NCBI GenBank assembly: GCA_028564925.1
Contig: CM053034.1
Coordinates: forward strand, 154,049,356 to 154,113,355
Direction: 5' to 3'
DNA length: 64,000 bases
Origin: Lithobates sylvaticus
Lineage: Eukaryota > Chordata > Amphibia > Anura > Ranidae
Position numbers and translations under genes: made by a program
Notes under the pieces: generated by a model
The model's input: the letters and a program-made list of their open reading frames with translations, nothing else
Told to the model about the DNA's origin: nothing
The model's database searches: none
Part shown: one piece after another, positions 12,349 through 24,431 of the stretch
Position numbering within the stretch: position 1 is the stretch's first letter
Layout of the letters: each line of letters opens with the position of its first letter

Positions 12349-12931
12349 CGACAGAAAAAATAACCTAGTGCTCAAGGCACGGTGTAACCCCTCAGGATTA
12401 GACAGACCAGGTGAGTAGGTAAAAATAGTAGTAAACTTTATTACATGTGAACATTCAATAAATAGAAAAAGATAACATTATGAAAAGGAGCCAGATACAA
12501 TATACCCAAATGCACGCATCGGTATGGAAACAAGCTACCCTTAGGAAAGTTGGTGGGCTAGCGTATGTGCATACTGGCGGTGACACCTGACATGTTTCGG
12601 ACCTTCTTCGAGACCTTGTTTAAGTCCTTCTTCAGAGGTTTATGTCATTTGGGTATACATTATAGAACTTTCATGACCCAAATGACATAAACCTCTGAAG
12701 AAGAACTACATAGGTCTGAAACCAACTTTCCTAAGGGCAGCTTGTTTCCATACCAGTGCGTGTATTTGGGTATATTGTATCTTGCTGTGTTTTATAATGT
12801 TATCTTTTTCTATTTATTGAATGTTCACGTGTAATAACGTTTACTACTATTTTTACCTACTCACCTGGTCTGCCTATTAAAATCCTGAGGGGTTACACTG
12901 TGCCTTAAGCACTAGGTTCATTTTTCTGTCG
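12349..12931. repeat. Foldback element, about 0.58 kb, diverged arms
   Basis: Left end cgacagaaaaaa and right end ttttctgtcg are complementary, as are 'caggtgagtaggtaaaaata' and its partner near 12850, and 'ttcttcagaggtttatgtca' (12628 onward) with its partner ending at 12702. The arms are clearly diverged and unequal in length. The core has the same 'cttcttcag ... ctgaagaag' layout as the two larger palindromes at 32.68 and 38.93 kb. Confidence 0.75.
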
Positions 12932-13626
12932 TTACATTTGATAAAATGGCTAGTTTATTGAGTATTTTAGTTAGAGTTAAATTGAAATTTTCTCTAAAGC
13001 CAATAATATCGTTTCAGATCAAAATCATAAATAATTAGCCAGATTTTTTTTTTTTAAGTTAAGCACAAACTTTTTCTGTGATCTATCAGTATCAGCAATG
13101 AATATAAAAGTATTCTCCATTATCACCATGAATGGGAATGAGGATAAAATAAGGCAAAAAGTGAACTAAAAATGTGAAGTCTACAACAGGGTCAACAGTT
13201 ATAAGTTAAAAAACTGAGATATATGAAAGAATATATCTTTTCACTGCAGAAATACGCACACAGTATATTTAGTGACACAGCCCATTGACATTTGATGGTC
13301 CTTGTGTGCAAAAACCCATATCAACCAATCAGTATTCATCTCTTAGTGCTTCTGCCCACCCTAAACTCATAAAAGATAAAGTCTGATTGGCTTTTGCATG
13401 GTGCACACATCACCCCTTGCACTGCCTTTCTAAAAAGAAGGCACCATAACCTATCTGGTGTATAGAAACATCAAATTTGCACTATGATGGACTTGTCTGG
13501 TAAAGAAAGGGTTAGGGCACATGATAAACATTAGTGAGATCTCGCTGATCCATTCGATCCTGCAGTGTTATGGAGTTAAGGACTGATGGTCAGCAATGAA
13601 GAATTTAGTAAGTTGACCCATTTTAC

Positions 13627-13641
13627 CTTCTTCGTATTCTT
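13627..13641 (-). CDS. tnnt3: tnnt3 15-nt microexon (EEYEE)
   Basis: The exon has 15 nt between acceptor ...tctactcaacag and donor gtaaaa. In phase 1 it reads E-E-Y-E-E, matching E-Q-Y-E-E in human TNNT3 directly after the VEQVE exon. The exon is almost all purine (GAA/GAG repeats), typical of enhancer-dependent small exons. It is symmetric in phase, so it can be a cassette exon, although in mammals this segment is largely constant. Confidence 0.87.
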
Positions 13642-14999
13642 CTGTTGAGTAGACATAAAAGAAAATAAAACAGCAACGTCAACAAGAACAAAAGGACAAC
13701 AAACAGACTGCGATTCCCAAAAGGTCCACGTTAAATCCAGACATGGCCAAAAGGTATGGCTGATGGGTTATGGGTCCCTGGGTATATAACACCTGCATTT
13801 TCACAAAGTGCATTTACGGTATGGGACCTGTCTGGGTTTAAGTGGCTAAAGAGATAAGCCTCAGTCTTTGATAGCAGAAAAAACATGAAGACAACCTACA
13901 TCACATTGATATGCATCACACTGATCTACAAAAAATTCAAAAGAACAAAAGCTATTGGTTCTTAAGAAAAATTAAAAATGTTATATTCATTTTTAAAGGC
14001 AATTGATTGGATTTAGAGTGCTCACTTTAATTGCTCTTACAGTTCCACAAAAATGGTACAACAAGTACAAACAAGAGACATGTATAATACTCAGAACAAC
14101 ATCATAGCAGTCTCTGACAGTGTAACACGTTTAAAACATATACACCATACAAGAGGGGTCTGCAGCTGCAGAAGAGTCCTAGATAAAAGTCAATGTCATT
14201 CAAAATGAACCAATTTCATAAAGTCGTCAGCATATGGGAGTGGACCCTGTTAGTAAGATGAAAAAGGAGCAGTCACTGTTTAATATGGACCGTGCACAAA
14301 AGGAATGCAGCTGAGGATAAGATAAATGCATTATATAGGCCTGGATTACAATGGTGGTATTGCTTAGAGAAAGGATACTGGAAGACAGAAGATCACATGT
14401 TAATAAGAGAAGTAGAAAGTTTTTTTATCCAAGGTGTAAGAATAGGTCAAAAAAGGAATATGTATCAAAGAAAGTCTGAAGAGTGAGTACACAACTATCA
14501 GGACAGGTTTTAGGGTTATCCTTAATGCTGTGAATGTGAATTAGCAGACAAGTCTCATTACCAGACCCTTTAAAGGGTTAGTACACCCAAACCAACACTT
14601 CAGTTTTTGCGAGGTGCTGGAGCGTTAACCGATGTTTTTTTTTTTTTTTAATATCTATTCTATTGGGGAGGTCTCTGAGCTTCAGATCCTAGATCAACAC
14701 ACCTGCTATGGACATTATAAGGGGTTTCCGTGTTTTCTACTAGATTTTTTAACATTTATATTATATTACGAAGTATGCAACAGGATTTGCTGGAACACTC
14801 GAAATCTTAGGTGCACAGGAACGGTCAGCTATTATGCAAGAGAGAACTCACTGTTTCACTGTTTAAGACATAATAGAAATCCAGAGGCTGACTTCATATT
14901 CTTATATGTCAAATATAATTTTTATGACCCTTTAAATAAAGCCTGCTTTATTTAAAGCGCTGTAGTATAAATGCCTGTAATAAATAAAAAAATTAAAAT

Positions 15000-15063
<64 letters not shown>

Positions 15064-15068
15064 AAAAA

Positions 15069-15112
<44 letters not shown>
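15000..15112. repeat. Compound microsatellite (AT)n-(CTAT)n
   Basis: About 30 AT dinucleotides (15001-15061), then about 11 copies of the tetranucleotide ctat/tatc (15070-15112). It lies in a tnnt3 intron between the EEYEE and VDQVE exons. Confidence 0.95.
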
Positions 15113-16028
15113 ATAGGAGCAATTATAATTTGAGTGTCTATTGTTGAACCCCTATCGCTGTCTCAGTATAGAGTCCAGCTGACATTTATTTTACGGCAAT
15201 TAATTTTTCCTTCCTTCGGCTATTAATACGCAGGGTTCTATTTCAATTTTCTTATGGCACTGGAAGTGATACACTATCTCTATGCAGACAGATTTTAGTG
15301 TGGATCCAAAATAGCCAGTTGCCTAGATGATTGAGTTCAGCATCAGGTTAAAAAAAGGATGTACTGCGTCTGTGCTCATTTTAGGATAACCATAAAATAT
15401 GTGCTACTGTTAGGTGGCTTGAGGATATTCACACTGTAGTGCTGGGTTATAGAGGAGGACGACATCAGAAAGGGAAAAGGAGAGTTAAATATAGATGAGA
15501 TATCTAAGGGAAACATTATTAAATGTGGCAAATAAAAAAATATGAATACAGTGTATATGCAACGATCATCTTTCACAAGATCTATGTCTAGCAGGCAGTC
15601 CCATTAAAGTGCATTATAAAAACATATTTCAAATATTTCCATATGATTGCTTTACTTCATATCTAAGACACAGCATAGACATGTGGTTGTAGCCAAATAC
15701 AATATCAAATAAATCCTGGCCAATGAAAATGTATTGAAATATCAGTTTATTTGATGGGAAATGCCCAAGTGACATGCATTCTATTATAAAAAAAAACAAA
15801 ACATTTTTATGGTTGCTAATCATTACATGACTTAATTTAATCTGTGGCTATCTTTGACTACTGATTGGCAATAGTGCATGCTGGGTAAAGTTCATGCTGG
15901 GTATTGCATTCCAACAGCAGTTGGAAAGCCACAAATCCCTTGCCCTGAGTACAAACTCATGAAATTCGTAATATTAACTAGCATAATGCAATATCATAAG
16001 TGAATAGGTTGTACAGCTCCCTACTCAC

Positions 16029-16042
16029 CCTCCACCTGATCA
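16029..16042 (-). CDS. tnnt3: tnnt3 14-nt microexon (VDQVE)
   Basis: The exon has 14 nt between acceptor ...tttcctgcatcag and donor gtgagt. Spliced to the start-codon exon it reads V-D-Q-V-E plus one base, against V-E-Q-V-E in human TNNT3. It is the only exon of the cluster after the first whose length is not a multiple of 3: it moves the phase from 2 to 1, and later exons stay in phase 1. It should therefore be constitutive, because skipping it would shift the frame. It is far below the size ordinary ORF or gene finders detect. Confidence 0.88.
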
Positions 16043-16257
16043 CTGATGCAGGAAATAAACAAAACAGACAGAACAAAAAAAAAAAGAGAGAGAAGAAATG
16101 GAAGAGATTGTTAATAAATGTTTGAAAAAAAAAAAAAGAAAAAAACCTTACATTAAGTATCAAAAAAAAAATGTATTTTTATTTTTAAGATGTGACTACC
16201 ATTGGACTTATTTGATGAGGCAGTGTAGAAAGTGTTGAACCACTAGCCAGTAAAGTC

Positions 16258-16626
16258 TAGTACACATGGGCCAAATGTTGGCTGGCATGGGCCGATTCAA
16301 TAGAAACCGTCCGACATTTGGCCCGTGTCTATGGCAACCGGCTTCTGTTGAAGGCTCATAACCGAAAAAGGTCTGCCGACCGTCTCCTATACAGCGCTCT
16401 CAGCCAATGGCTGAGAGCGCTGACCAGAGTGCTCTGTCCGGAGGCTTTCCCCCTGTCAGAGCACAATAGCTCAGCAGGGGAGATCGCCGTACTAACATCG
16501 GAGTGTTAGTACAGTGGCTCCGACCTGAGCTGTCAGTTTTTTTGTTAGTACAGTGGCTCCAACCTGAGCTGTCAGTTTTTTTTCTGTCAACCCAGTGAAA
16601 AGACCAGTGGTGTGTATGAGGCTTAA
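16258..16626. mobile_element. MITE-like element
   Basis: It begins near 'agtacacatgggccaaatgt' with an internal complementary copy 'acatttggcccgtgtctatg' and ends 'gtgtgtatgaggctta', the usual outer edge of hairpin repeats in this window. Inside, a 40-odd-bp segment around 'ttagtacagtggctcc' is duplicated in tandem (16506-16580). Confidence 0.5.
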
Positions 16627-16647
16627 GAATGCATCTTTTAACATAAA

Positions 16648-16900
16648 GGGGATGATTTACTAAAAGCAAATGGGCTGCTCACTTTGCAAGGGAATTTTTA
16701 CTCTGCAAGCAAATCTTAGGGAATGAGGTAAAGCTCTCCTGACTTCCATCATCCAATTATGTGCAAACAAAAATACAGTTTTTTTTTTTTAAACATGATT
16801 GGGTAGTCTTTGCAAAGTGAATTTTCATCTCATCCACTAAGTTGAGTTAAAATCCTCTTGCAAAGTGAACAGCCTATTTGCCTTTAGTAAATCAACCCCA
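16648..16900. mobile_element. 'gggg..tttactaaa' hairpin MITE
   Basis: The left end 'ggggatgatttactaaaagc' pairs with the right end 'cctttagtaaatcaacccc'. The interior is also partly self-complementary ('cactttgcaagggaattt' against 'cttgcaaagtgaacag'). It belongs to the same family as copies at 28.23, 28.48, 29.84, 30.29 and 42.63 kb. Confidence 0.75.
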
Positions 16901-17375
16901 TAGTATGTGGGCAAAAGAATACATTCCTGGACCATGAAGAACTGATAAGCAAAAAATGACTGGTCGAACCCCCAAGTCCTTATGTTCACCACTTTGTTTC
17001 ATAGTTTTAAATATAGCAAATGAGATTGGATGAAAGGTTTACTGTAGTATAAAACTCTTGGTAAAATAATAAATTATTAATAATAAGGTCTAAGCACCAG
17101 ACCAAAAATTGGAGATTTTTTTCCAAAAGAAGAACAGTCCCTCCAAATAAACAGTCGAGAGCTATGACTTCACTATGTGCCTCATCAGGCCTCACTAGTT
17201 TAGACTGTAGACTAATCTCACAGTTTGAGGAGCACTGTTATAGCTAATTCCTCTTTGTCCAAATGGTCAATATGTGGGTGTATGGTGGAGGTTTGCATAT
17301 TTTACATATGTGTATACAAAAATGCTTGTGTTGACAGCTGTTTACTTAGCAACGCATGCTGTTTTATATACTTAC

Positions 17376-17411
17376 ACTTCCTCTGTGTCAGACATGTTGG
17401 GTTTTGGTCGG
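17376..17411 (-). CDS. tnnt3: tnnt3 exon with start codon (MSDTEEV)
   Basis: Read on the minus strand, a pyrimidine-rich tract ending in ttccag precedes a 16-nt 5' untranslated piece, then ATG at 17395-17393 and the codons for M-S-D-T-E-E plus GT, followed by the strong donor gtaagt at 17375. This matches exon 2 of vertebrate TNNT3, where the start codon sits in a very short exon whose last codon is split after two bases. The next exon supplies a T to complete valine. The start is fixed by family homology. No exon 1 could be recognised upstream. Confidence 0.9.
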
Positions 17412-17749
17412 CTGGAAAGAAACAAAAAGGAAGAGAAACTTAAGAACGCATTGTAAACCAAACATCTTGGTTGGCAACCCTCCAAACACAACTGCTATTT
17501 AAAAATGCAGGATTATAATGTTCTAATACATATAGTTTGTATTGTGACAACCTTAGTCTACCTACGTGCGTAGCCAAGTTTTCCCTAAAAGTGAGGCTTA
17601 TATAGAGTGCTAGTGTTGCAGTGTATTGCTATTTCTGCAGCACCAGCTGCAATAGACTAAAAATAAAACAAAGCATATGGCCTTGCCAAGATCTTTTTGC
17701 ACAGGTGTGTTACACAAGTCTTTACCGAAGATCTAAGAACACGCTTAGG

Positions 17750-18290
17750 CATCCATTTTCAACCTGGGTTATGTGGAATCTTATGGCTTCTCCAGTGGTT
17801 CTTAGAGCTGTGGCTGATTGACTTCATATTGCCTGCATAGTTCTTTGGCAAAGCCAGCAGTATGAGACCAATTATCTTTTTAGCTGTCTGTAAGATTGGC
17901 ATTCTGACCATCATTGTAAGGCCAGCCATAGACAGAGCGAATTTGTTTCCTACAGGTTTCAGGAATTGTGTTATCCCGGCGGGGGGGCAGGGGAAGCTGC
18001 TAGCAATAATCGCATGCAAAATCCAACAACATGCTGGTTGTACCCAAGTTAATAGATCGATCAACTTGGGTACATTCAGCCTGCCCATACATGGTTCAAA
18101 CCTCGTCCGGTTTCTGCTGAACTAGTCGAGATTCGAACCGTCTATGACTGGCTTTAGGTAGCAGTCTTCCTACTGACCACCAACATAATGGGCATTTTTC
18201 CTAATGAACCCTGATAAATTTGTTTTGGTAAGGGTTTTCTTTGGCCCAAAAATTATTTTATGGGTTGTTTTGGGGTAAAAAGACTGAAAA
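17750..18290. repeat. 'ctttttagctgtctgtaag' dispersed repeat with an inserted MITE
   Basis: The outer parts match the repeat at 4.58-5.33 kb (agaccaattatctttttagctgtctgtaag ... gggcattttt ... ttttggggtaaaaag). It is interrupted at about 17919-18153 by an element with inverted ends 'ggccagccatagac' and 'gtctatgactggc'. The insertion is therefore younger than the outer repeat. Confidence 0.65.
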
Positions 18291-18605
18291 AGGCTGCATT
18301 AGAGCCTTAGAGGGAAAATATAATGAATAGGCAAATTGAGAGATCTCAATGCCAATTCCCATGATTTATGAAATAAAATAAATATTTTATCAGGGAGAAT
18401 GGGATACCCTCATATTATCCACAGCAAGTGTGCAGACCTGGGAACTCAAGCACAGAGATCTCACCAATAAAGGTCCCCGAGATTGTCAGAAGTTTGACCT
18501 ATAAGCTCTGGTTGGACTGACACATTCAAGTGTATGTAAAGTCAAAGCAGTTTTGGATAGAATGTGGAAAGGTTAGCACCACTGTCAATTTTTATTTGGG
18601 ACTCC

Positions 18606-18935
18606 ATTAGCCTAGGTTCACATGAGGTGCTGCAAACGCAGGGATCCCTGCGCATTTTCCGCACCATATTGCAATTGCACTGTGTTTGCGATCTGCTGCA
18701 AGTGTCAATACAAGGTTAACAACACCCTAAAAGGATTGCAAACGCTGTGCGGTTTTCCCGCACTGGATCGCATGGTACAAAACGACCAATGCAATACGGT
18801 TGCAGTGCGGCTCCAAAAAAGTGCCTGGTGCGATGCAGTGTGATTTGAGCCCATTCAAAATGACTGAATTGCATGTGAATTCGGTGCAGTTCCTGTGCGA
18901 CTCACATGCAAGTGATAGCGTGAACTGGGGTGTAG
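18606..18935. mobile_element. MITE-like 'ttcacatg' element
   Basis: It starts 'cctaggttcacatgaggtgc' and holds alternating 'gcaatgc / gcattgc' words, as do the elements at 24.87 and 49.99 kb. The inverted ends are imperfect, so the limits are approximate. Confidence 0.45.
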
Positions 18936-18939
18936 AGAG

Positions 18940-21360
18940 ATTTCCCCTCACTTCCTTGTTTTGGGGACTTCCTGTTTTTGGGGAAAATCTACAACAGTAA
19001 AACAGACATCAATAAAAAGCTGACAGGGGTTCTAGCCTCCTTCTTGTTTTAAAATAAGACCTTTTATTTCTGTCTGTGTTGCTCTTGAAGAGCTCCTTCA
19101 CGTCCTCACTAGTGAAAAGGGAAGTAAGGGCAAATCACTCTGACTGAGCCCCAGATATCAGTAAAACCCTAATGGGAGTTCTAAAGGCCAAAGCACTTTC
19201 CCACTGCGTTGTGCTGTGCTATTAGAATGCATGTTACTGTATGCGCGATAGCAAATGGCGGGACCAATACATTAAGACAACAGCTCCACTGCACACACAC
19301 GTGCATTACTGAAATGCAGCAAAAAATTAGCCCTATTCCCTCCCTATAAAAAGGGGAAGACTAGATACAAGGGTTTTATTATCATTTAAACTGTTAGGTC
19401 AATTGCAATGATAGTAAGGAAACTTAAAAGGGAAGACGAAGGATAATATCAAGAAAAAGTAACTATCTTCCTTATAGGAGACTCTAAAAGTAATAATGGT
19501 TTCACTTTTTCCTGAAGTGTTTAGGCTGAGAGCATCTGTGCCTCTCAGATCAGCTAGGCAATATATGGTGGATACATAACTTTGGTTCAGTACTATGTGT
19601 GTAAATCATACCCTGATGATTGATCAATCATTGTTATCCCATAAACAATTTATTTACCCAAATCTGATATTTCAGCAATGTCTCTAAAGCGATAGGCTAT
19701 AACAACCCCTGCCTTGTCATAGCTGGGGATCCAAATATCAAGATCATCTCACCGAAATCCCTAGCTTTACCTCCCTGTCACTGAGTCTTACTCCTCCTGC
19801 TGCATTATCTGGTATGCAATGTTAATGAAGATCTAAGCAGAAAGAGCCCCAATGATGAGAGTTGTGGCAGTGGGGAGATCTGAGAACTGAAGTGTACCTG
19901 GTGACATGCTTGTTTTTTTTAATCTAGCTCTCATAATTGGGATTTCAAAGAGAGAGAAGAAGGTGGTGGAGGTCCAGCACACCAAAATCTACTCAAAACT
20001 AATATAGAGTTTGCATGGGCTGACCCTTTAAGTGTTGCATTGTCCGAATTCTTTGTGATGTTTCTAAGCCAAGACCAAATGTATATCTCAGATGGGACAG
20101 TACTGGACCTTCTAAGGTCTTCTATGCTCTACACTGTCATTACCTAAGCACTAGCAGTAAAAATGCATAGAATATTCTAACAAGAAACCCAGACAAGAAG
20201 CAAATAACCATATAGCACAGTAGGTGGCCTTTTCAGTTCCTTTTATACAGCCTCGCTGTGACCTGAATCTTTGTACTGTAAAGTATTAAGGTATTAATTT
20301 AAAATATTAATTTAATGCATATATCTTATTTTCAAGAGATCTATTCTACATTAATTTATAATCCCACTTAGCAATATCCCTGAAGCAGGACAGCTCTACC
20401 AACGCAGTACCACAAGGACAATGTCACCCAATGGCTTAATTTAGGTCTCCCACCCTGTAAGGAAAACTTGGGAGCCTATGGCTGCAGTTTGCATGACTCA
20501 GATGTTACATGAGATAGCAAAGAGGGGCGGACTGGTATAAGAGATGGACAACTGGGCATTCTTGTCTATTTTGGGACCCCCAGGGAATGTCCTTTAAAGG
20601 TGATCTGGACCTGGGAAGGAGACAATATGATGGCAGGATAATCTTTTAACATTTGGGTTATGGGGTGTCTAATCCATTTGTGAGGTGTGTATCCAAGACA
20701 TTAGAAAAGTCCCATGACATAAGATAAGTGCCATGACTTTAAGTTGTTTATGAAACTTAGCATCTTATCTGCCCCATGTTTGTGGACTGTTTACAAGAGT
20801 CAACGCCTTTTTTCCTATTGCACACTTCCAATACTTCAAAGGTGAGCGTCATAGGAATGTACATCTCATTTTGCTGCATGTAATCGCAGTTTATACCTCC
20901 CAGTTAAGGGTCTGAAGGAAAAAAAAGCAAAACGTCAGTGAAAATCTATGAAGGGGACTGAAGGCCATACCTCCTGTCTGCCATATAGTCCTTTAATATG
21001 ACATGTGCTACCACCCCCATCTCTGACAAAACTAACAGCTGGTCCTAACAACCTACACACAACTTGTTCTATAAATGTCACCCACTCAGGAATCTGGGAC
21101 AATTTAAACAGCTAAAATACAATTCACAAATGCCTCAACGAATATAGCAGATTATTACTATAGATTACAAAGCAAAAAAGTCACTAATTTAAATATCTAG
21201 CATCTTTATGGTCCTAGATTTTGGGATACGCAAGTCCTTGTTCCTTAATCGTGGTCATGCATTATACACCGCAACAAAGGGCTTATGTCATTGTTATACC
21301 ACCAAAACATGGCAATTCAGGTATTCAACTTTCCAGTATCGTGCATGCCTCTGTATAAAT
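18940..21360. other. Intergenic or upstream tnnt3 sequence, no gene seen
   Basis: Mostly unique-looking AT-rich DNA. Its first 120 bp resemble the 10.0 kb repeat family (cttcctgtttttgggg..., tgacaggggttct). If tnnt3 exon 1 lies within a few kb upstream it would be in or beyond this stretch, but I cannot identify it. Confidence 0.5.
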
Positions 21361-21364
21361 AAAT

Positions 21365-21955
21365 AATTGGTAACATGCATCCTAGATACAAGGAGTAATT
21401 GATAATATGCCCCTCAGATACAATAAATATTTGATAACATGCTCCTAGATGAAAATATTTTTTTGGTAAGATGCCCCCTAGATATAATAACCTTTTGCTA
21501 ACATGCCATCTCGATACAATTAATTTTTGGTAGCATTCCCCCTAGATATAATTACTTTTTGGTAACATGCTTTCTAGATATAAATACGTTTTGGTAACAT
21601 GCCGTCTAGATACAATACATTTTTGGTAACATGCTCTCTAGATATAAATACTTTTTGGTAACATGCTCTCTAGATATAAATACTTTTTGGTAACATGCCA
21701 TCTAGATACAATTAACTTTTGATAACATGCCATCTAGATACAATGAATTTTTGGTAACATGCTCTCTAGATACAATTAATTTATTATTTATATTTTTTAT
21801 ATTTAATTTAATTAATTTTTTGGTAACATACCACTGAAAAACAATATTTTTTTCGTAACACGCCCCCTAGAAATAATGCCTTTTTGGTAACATGCCACCT
21901 AAATACAAGAATTTTTGGTAACATGCAACCTAGATACAAAGTCTCTACATATATC
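21365..21955. repeat. Minisatellite, about 30-36-bp unit
   Basis: About 17 degenerate copies of a unit like 'ttttggtaacatgccatc' + 'tagatacaata'. The core 'ggtaacatgc' and 'ctagata' are conserved, with drift in the variable base next to them. A short AT-rich interruption lies near 21781-21820. Confidence 0.9.
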
Positions 21956-22538
21956 AAACACATAGCAACAGCTACACCTTTACAATACACATAATCCGTA
22001 AAAAAAAAAAAAAAAAAGATTTAATTTTTCCTAGTACTAGATTCAAGTAAAGGAGAGGAGGCTACTTGTAAAAAAAAAAAAGGAAACTAGAGGAGTTGTT
22101 GACCACAGTGATCAATCAGATATCTTTGAATTTCACAGATAACTAATATGATAACTTATTGGTCACCATGGACATCACGTCTTATTTTGTTCTGATTTAT
22201 TTTAGGTAAGTTAAATCCCTATAAAGGGGTGGGTAGTTCTAGCAGGAGAATCAGTGACATCAAGAAATAGGTTTATTCTCCAGTTTTAAATAGGAAGAGC
22301 CCGATGTGATGTCAAGATTAGAAAAAAGTAGATTGTAGATAGCTCGTTCAGACAGTTCCGTTCAGACAATGCATTCAGGTGGCACACAGCACATGACATT
22401 GCTGGACTGTGGCCAGGGTCACATTAATGACACCGGTCTTGCCATTCCAAAGCTTAGCCTGGATTGCATTGTTGAGCAGTTGTGTACGGACCTCATATGA
22501 GGATTAAATTAGGGATTTTACTAATAAAGTAAAGTATT

Positions 22539-22702
22539 ATCAGGTTGCTTTTTCGAGAATCCTTTTGATCTTTGGAAACCAGGGAGGTGCAGTGGTATTG
22601 TCACCTTCTATTTAAATGACATCAGGTTGCTTTTTCGAGAATCCTTTTGATCTTTGGAAACCAGGGAGGTGCAGTGGTATTGTCACCTTCTATTTAAATG
22701 AC
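22539..22702. repeat. Perfect 82-bp tandem duplication
   Basis: 22539-22620 and 22621-22702 are identical 82-bp copies beginning 'atcaggttgctttttcgag' and ending 'ctatttaaatgac'. The lack of any difference points to a very recent event or an assembly artefact. Confidence 0.92.
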
Positions 22703-24430
22703 AGCCCAATTAGCGAGTCATTCTAACATATCTTCTATTAGAATTGTTCTAATGTTATAAATCTATAGAATGAAAAATATTCTGCATACGAATTTAAAGA
22801 TCCACTCTTATTACTGTCAGAGGGATGTTCAGTATTAAAGGACCCCCTGACAAGTTAATGTTTATCGTAGGTGCTGTCTCCCTTCCCTTCACACAAATGA
22901 TGCTGCCACTTGTTGAAGGGGTATCTTTTCAGGCCCCCCTCACCCTTCTCTTACCTGAGGCCCGAGAGCAGAGAGCAGCACTGGGGGTCGGAGCAGTTGT
23001 GAGACTTTTCAATCGCCCACCGGCCTGGTTATGTCTTGCAATTATACCGAAATGTGATCTGCACCCCACCAGGATTGGACAGGCTGTCAGGGGGGTGAGG
23101 AGTGGCACACAGGAGGGGCAGGACAAGTGTATGAACAGCTGCTTAACACAGGTTACCAGGGAGGGGGCTCACTAGGGTCTAAGCTCAACTTACTCACTAA
23201 TTATAGACCAAGCAGGACAGCAGAATTTGGAGATGTTCCCTTGTGAGTGTATATATGTGTGTGTGTGTGTATGGAGCTGTTAAATTAAGAAGACCACCTT
23301 CATGGTAGGGGGTGTGCACAAAACCCTTCTTTTTTTCAGTCACATTCCAGCAATAGAAAAAGAATGCCATAAGGCACAAACCATTATATCAGTGACATGC
23401 AATCCAATCGCTGTATTGATCAGATTATAATCTGTACTGCTAAATTGCCATGTACAGCTCAGGAATATGGTGCTTATAGTCATTATATGACAGTTGTTGT
23501 TGGTTGGATCAGGCACCCACCATACTGATGGTTAAGGCTCACCAAGGGCAATAGCAATTGGCCAAGGGAGAACATTATGTCCAGTCGATAGTGATTTACT
23601 TCTGATACACCACAACTGGAGGTGTCCCGTTGCACCTCCCCGTCCTGTTTTATAGGCCTACACATGAAACATCTGATGCCACCGTTGGCTCTATGAATGC
23701 GTTGGCTGGTGTTTGTGCCTAAAAGGTAGTTTGTGCTTGTCAATCCTTCCGCTCTCTAGTGTCTCTAGCCAGCCTAATACCCATAGACATGAGATAAGTC
23801 TTCTGATTTGCTGGTTTTGGCCAGGTTTAGCTATGATCTTCTCCCTTTCTTCTCCATATACAAGAGCTGAGCTGTCACGTTTGTTTGCCTGATGGATGAT
23901 CCGGTTGCCATCACACATGCATTTATCAGAAACCTTATGGCAAATATCTTTTATTTTCTGTTGATATATCCTTCCCTGTGTAACAATATTCTTCGCACAC
24001 TTTTATACGCCCATAGACATTGGATTGACATTGGATGTAGCCTCATCGCACAAATTTTGGGAAAAAAAGATGAAAACTGGGAATTCTTTGTACCCTGAGA
24101 CTGGTGGTTTACAGGTAAATGTCTCGCCAAGAATGATGGGCGGTAAGAAATCTGCCAGACCCTTATCGCATCTCTGTGATGTTCAGATCTGACACAGTCT
24201 TCAACCTGGCTAATGAGTGAATAAGGCCAGCACATCATGTAATATGGGTTTTCTTTTCCCCCAAAAAAATGGTAACAATCAGCACTGACTCACACAGTTT
24301 TTCTTGTGAGCCAGAAGTGCCTGTTATTGTCATCCTACTGTTTTTTATCCAAGCATTGGCCATAGTTCTAGTAAATCTAAAGGAGATTGTACAAAGATTG
24401 GACAGTCAGATTGTAAGGTGTATGGTGACC
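22703..24430. other. Intergenic sequence, no gene seen
   Basis: Unique-looking sequence with a short TG/TA microsatellite near 23247-23270. Several medium open frames exist on both strands, but none has splice sites, a family match or a start in good context. Confidence 0.5.
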
Positions 24431-24431
24431 T

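Larger units (their letters stand above)
1..17411 (-). other. tnnt3: tnnt3 gene, 5' part (fast skeletal muscle troponin T)
   Basis: Seven small exons on the minus strand read in one continuous phase and start MSDTEEVDQVEEEYEE, close to human TNNT3 (MSDEEVEQVEEQYEEE) and to the MSDTEEV start of bird fast troponin T. Troponin T links troponin I and C to tropomyosin on the thin filament of fast fibres. Only the acidic, variable N-terminal tail is present; the conserved tropomyosin- and TnI/TnC-binding core is not found and should lie beyond base 1. After the start-codon and 14-nt exons, every exon is a multiple of 3 long and sits in the same phase, so each can be skipped without changing frame, as the family is known to do. 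The untranslated exon 1 and promoter were not identified. prr33 and lsp1 lie upstream, as in mammals. Confidence 0.88.
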
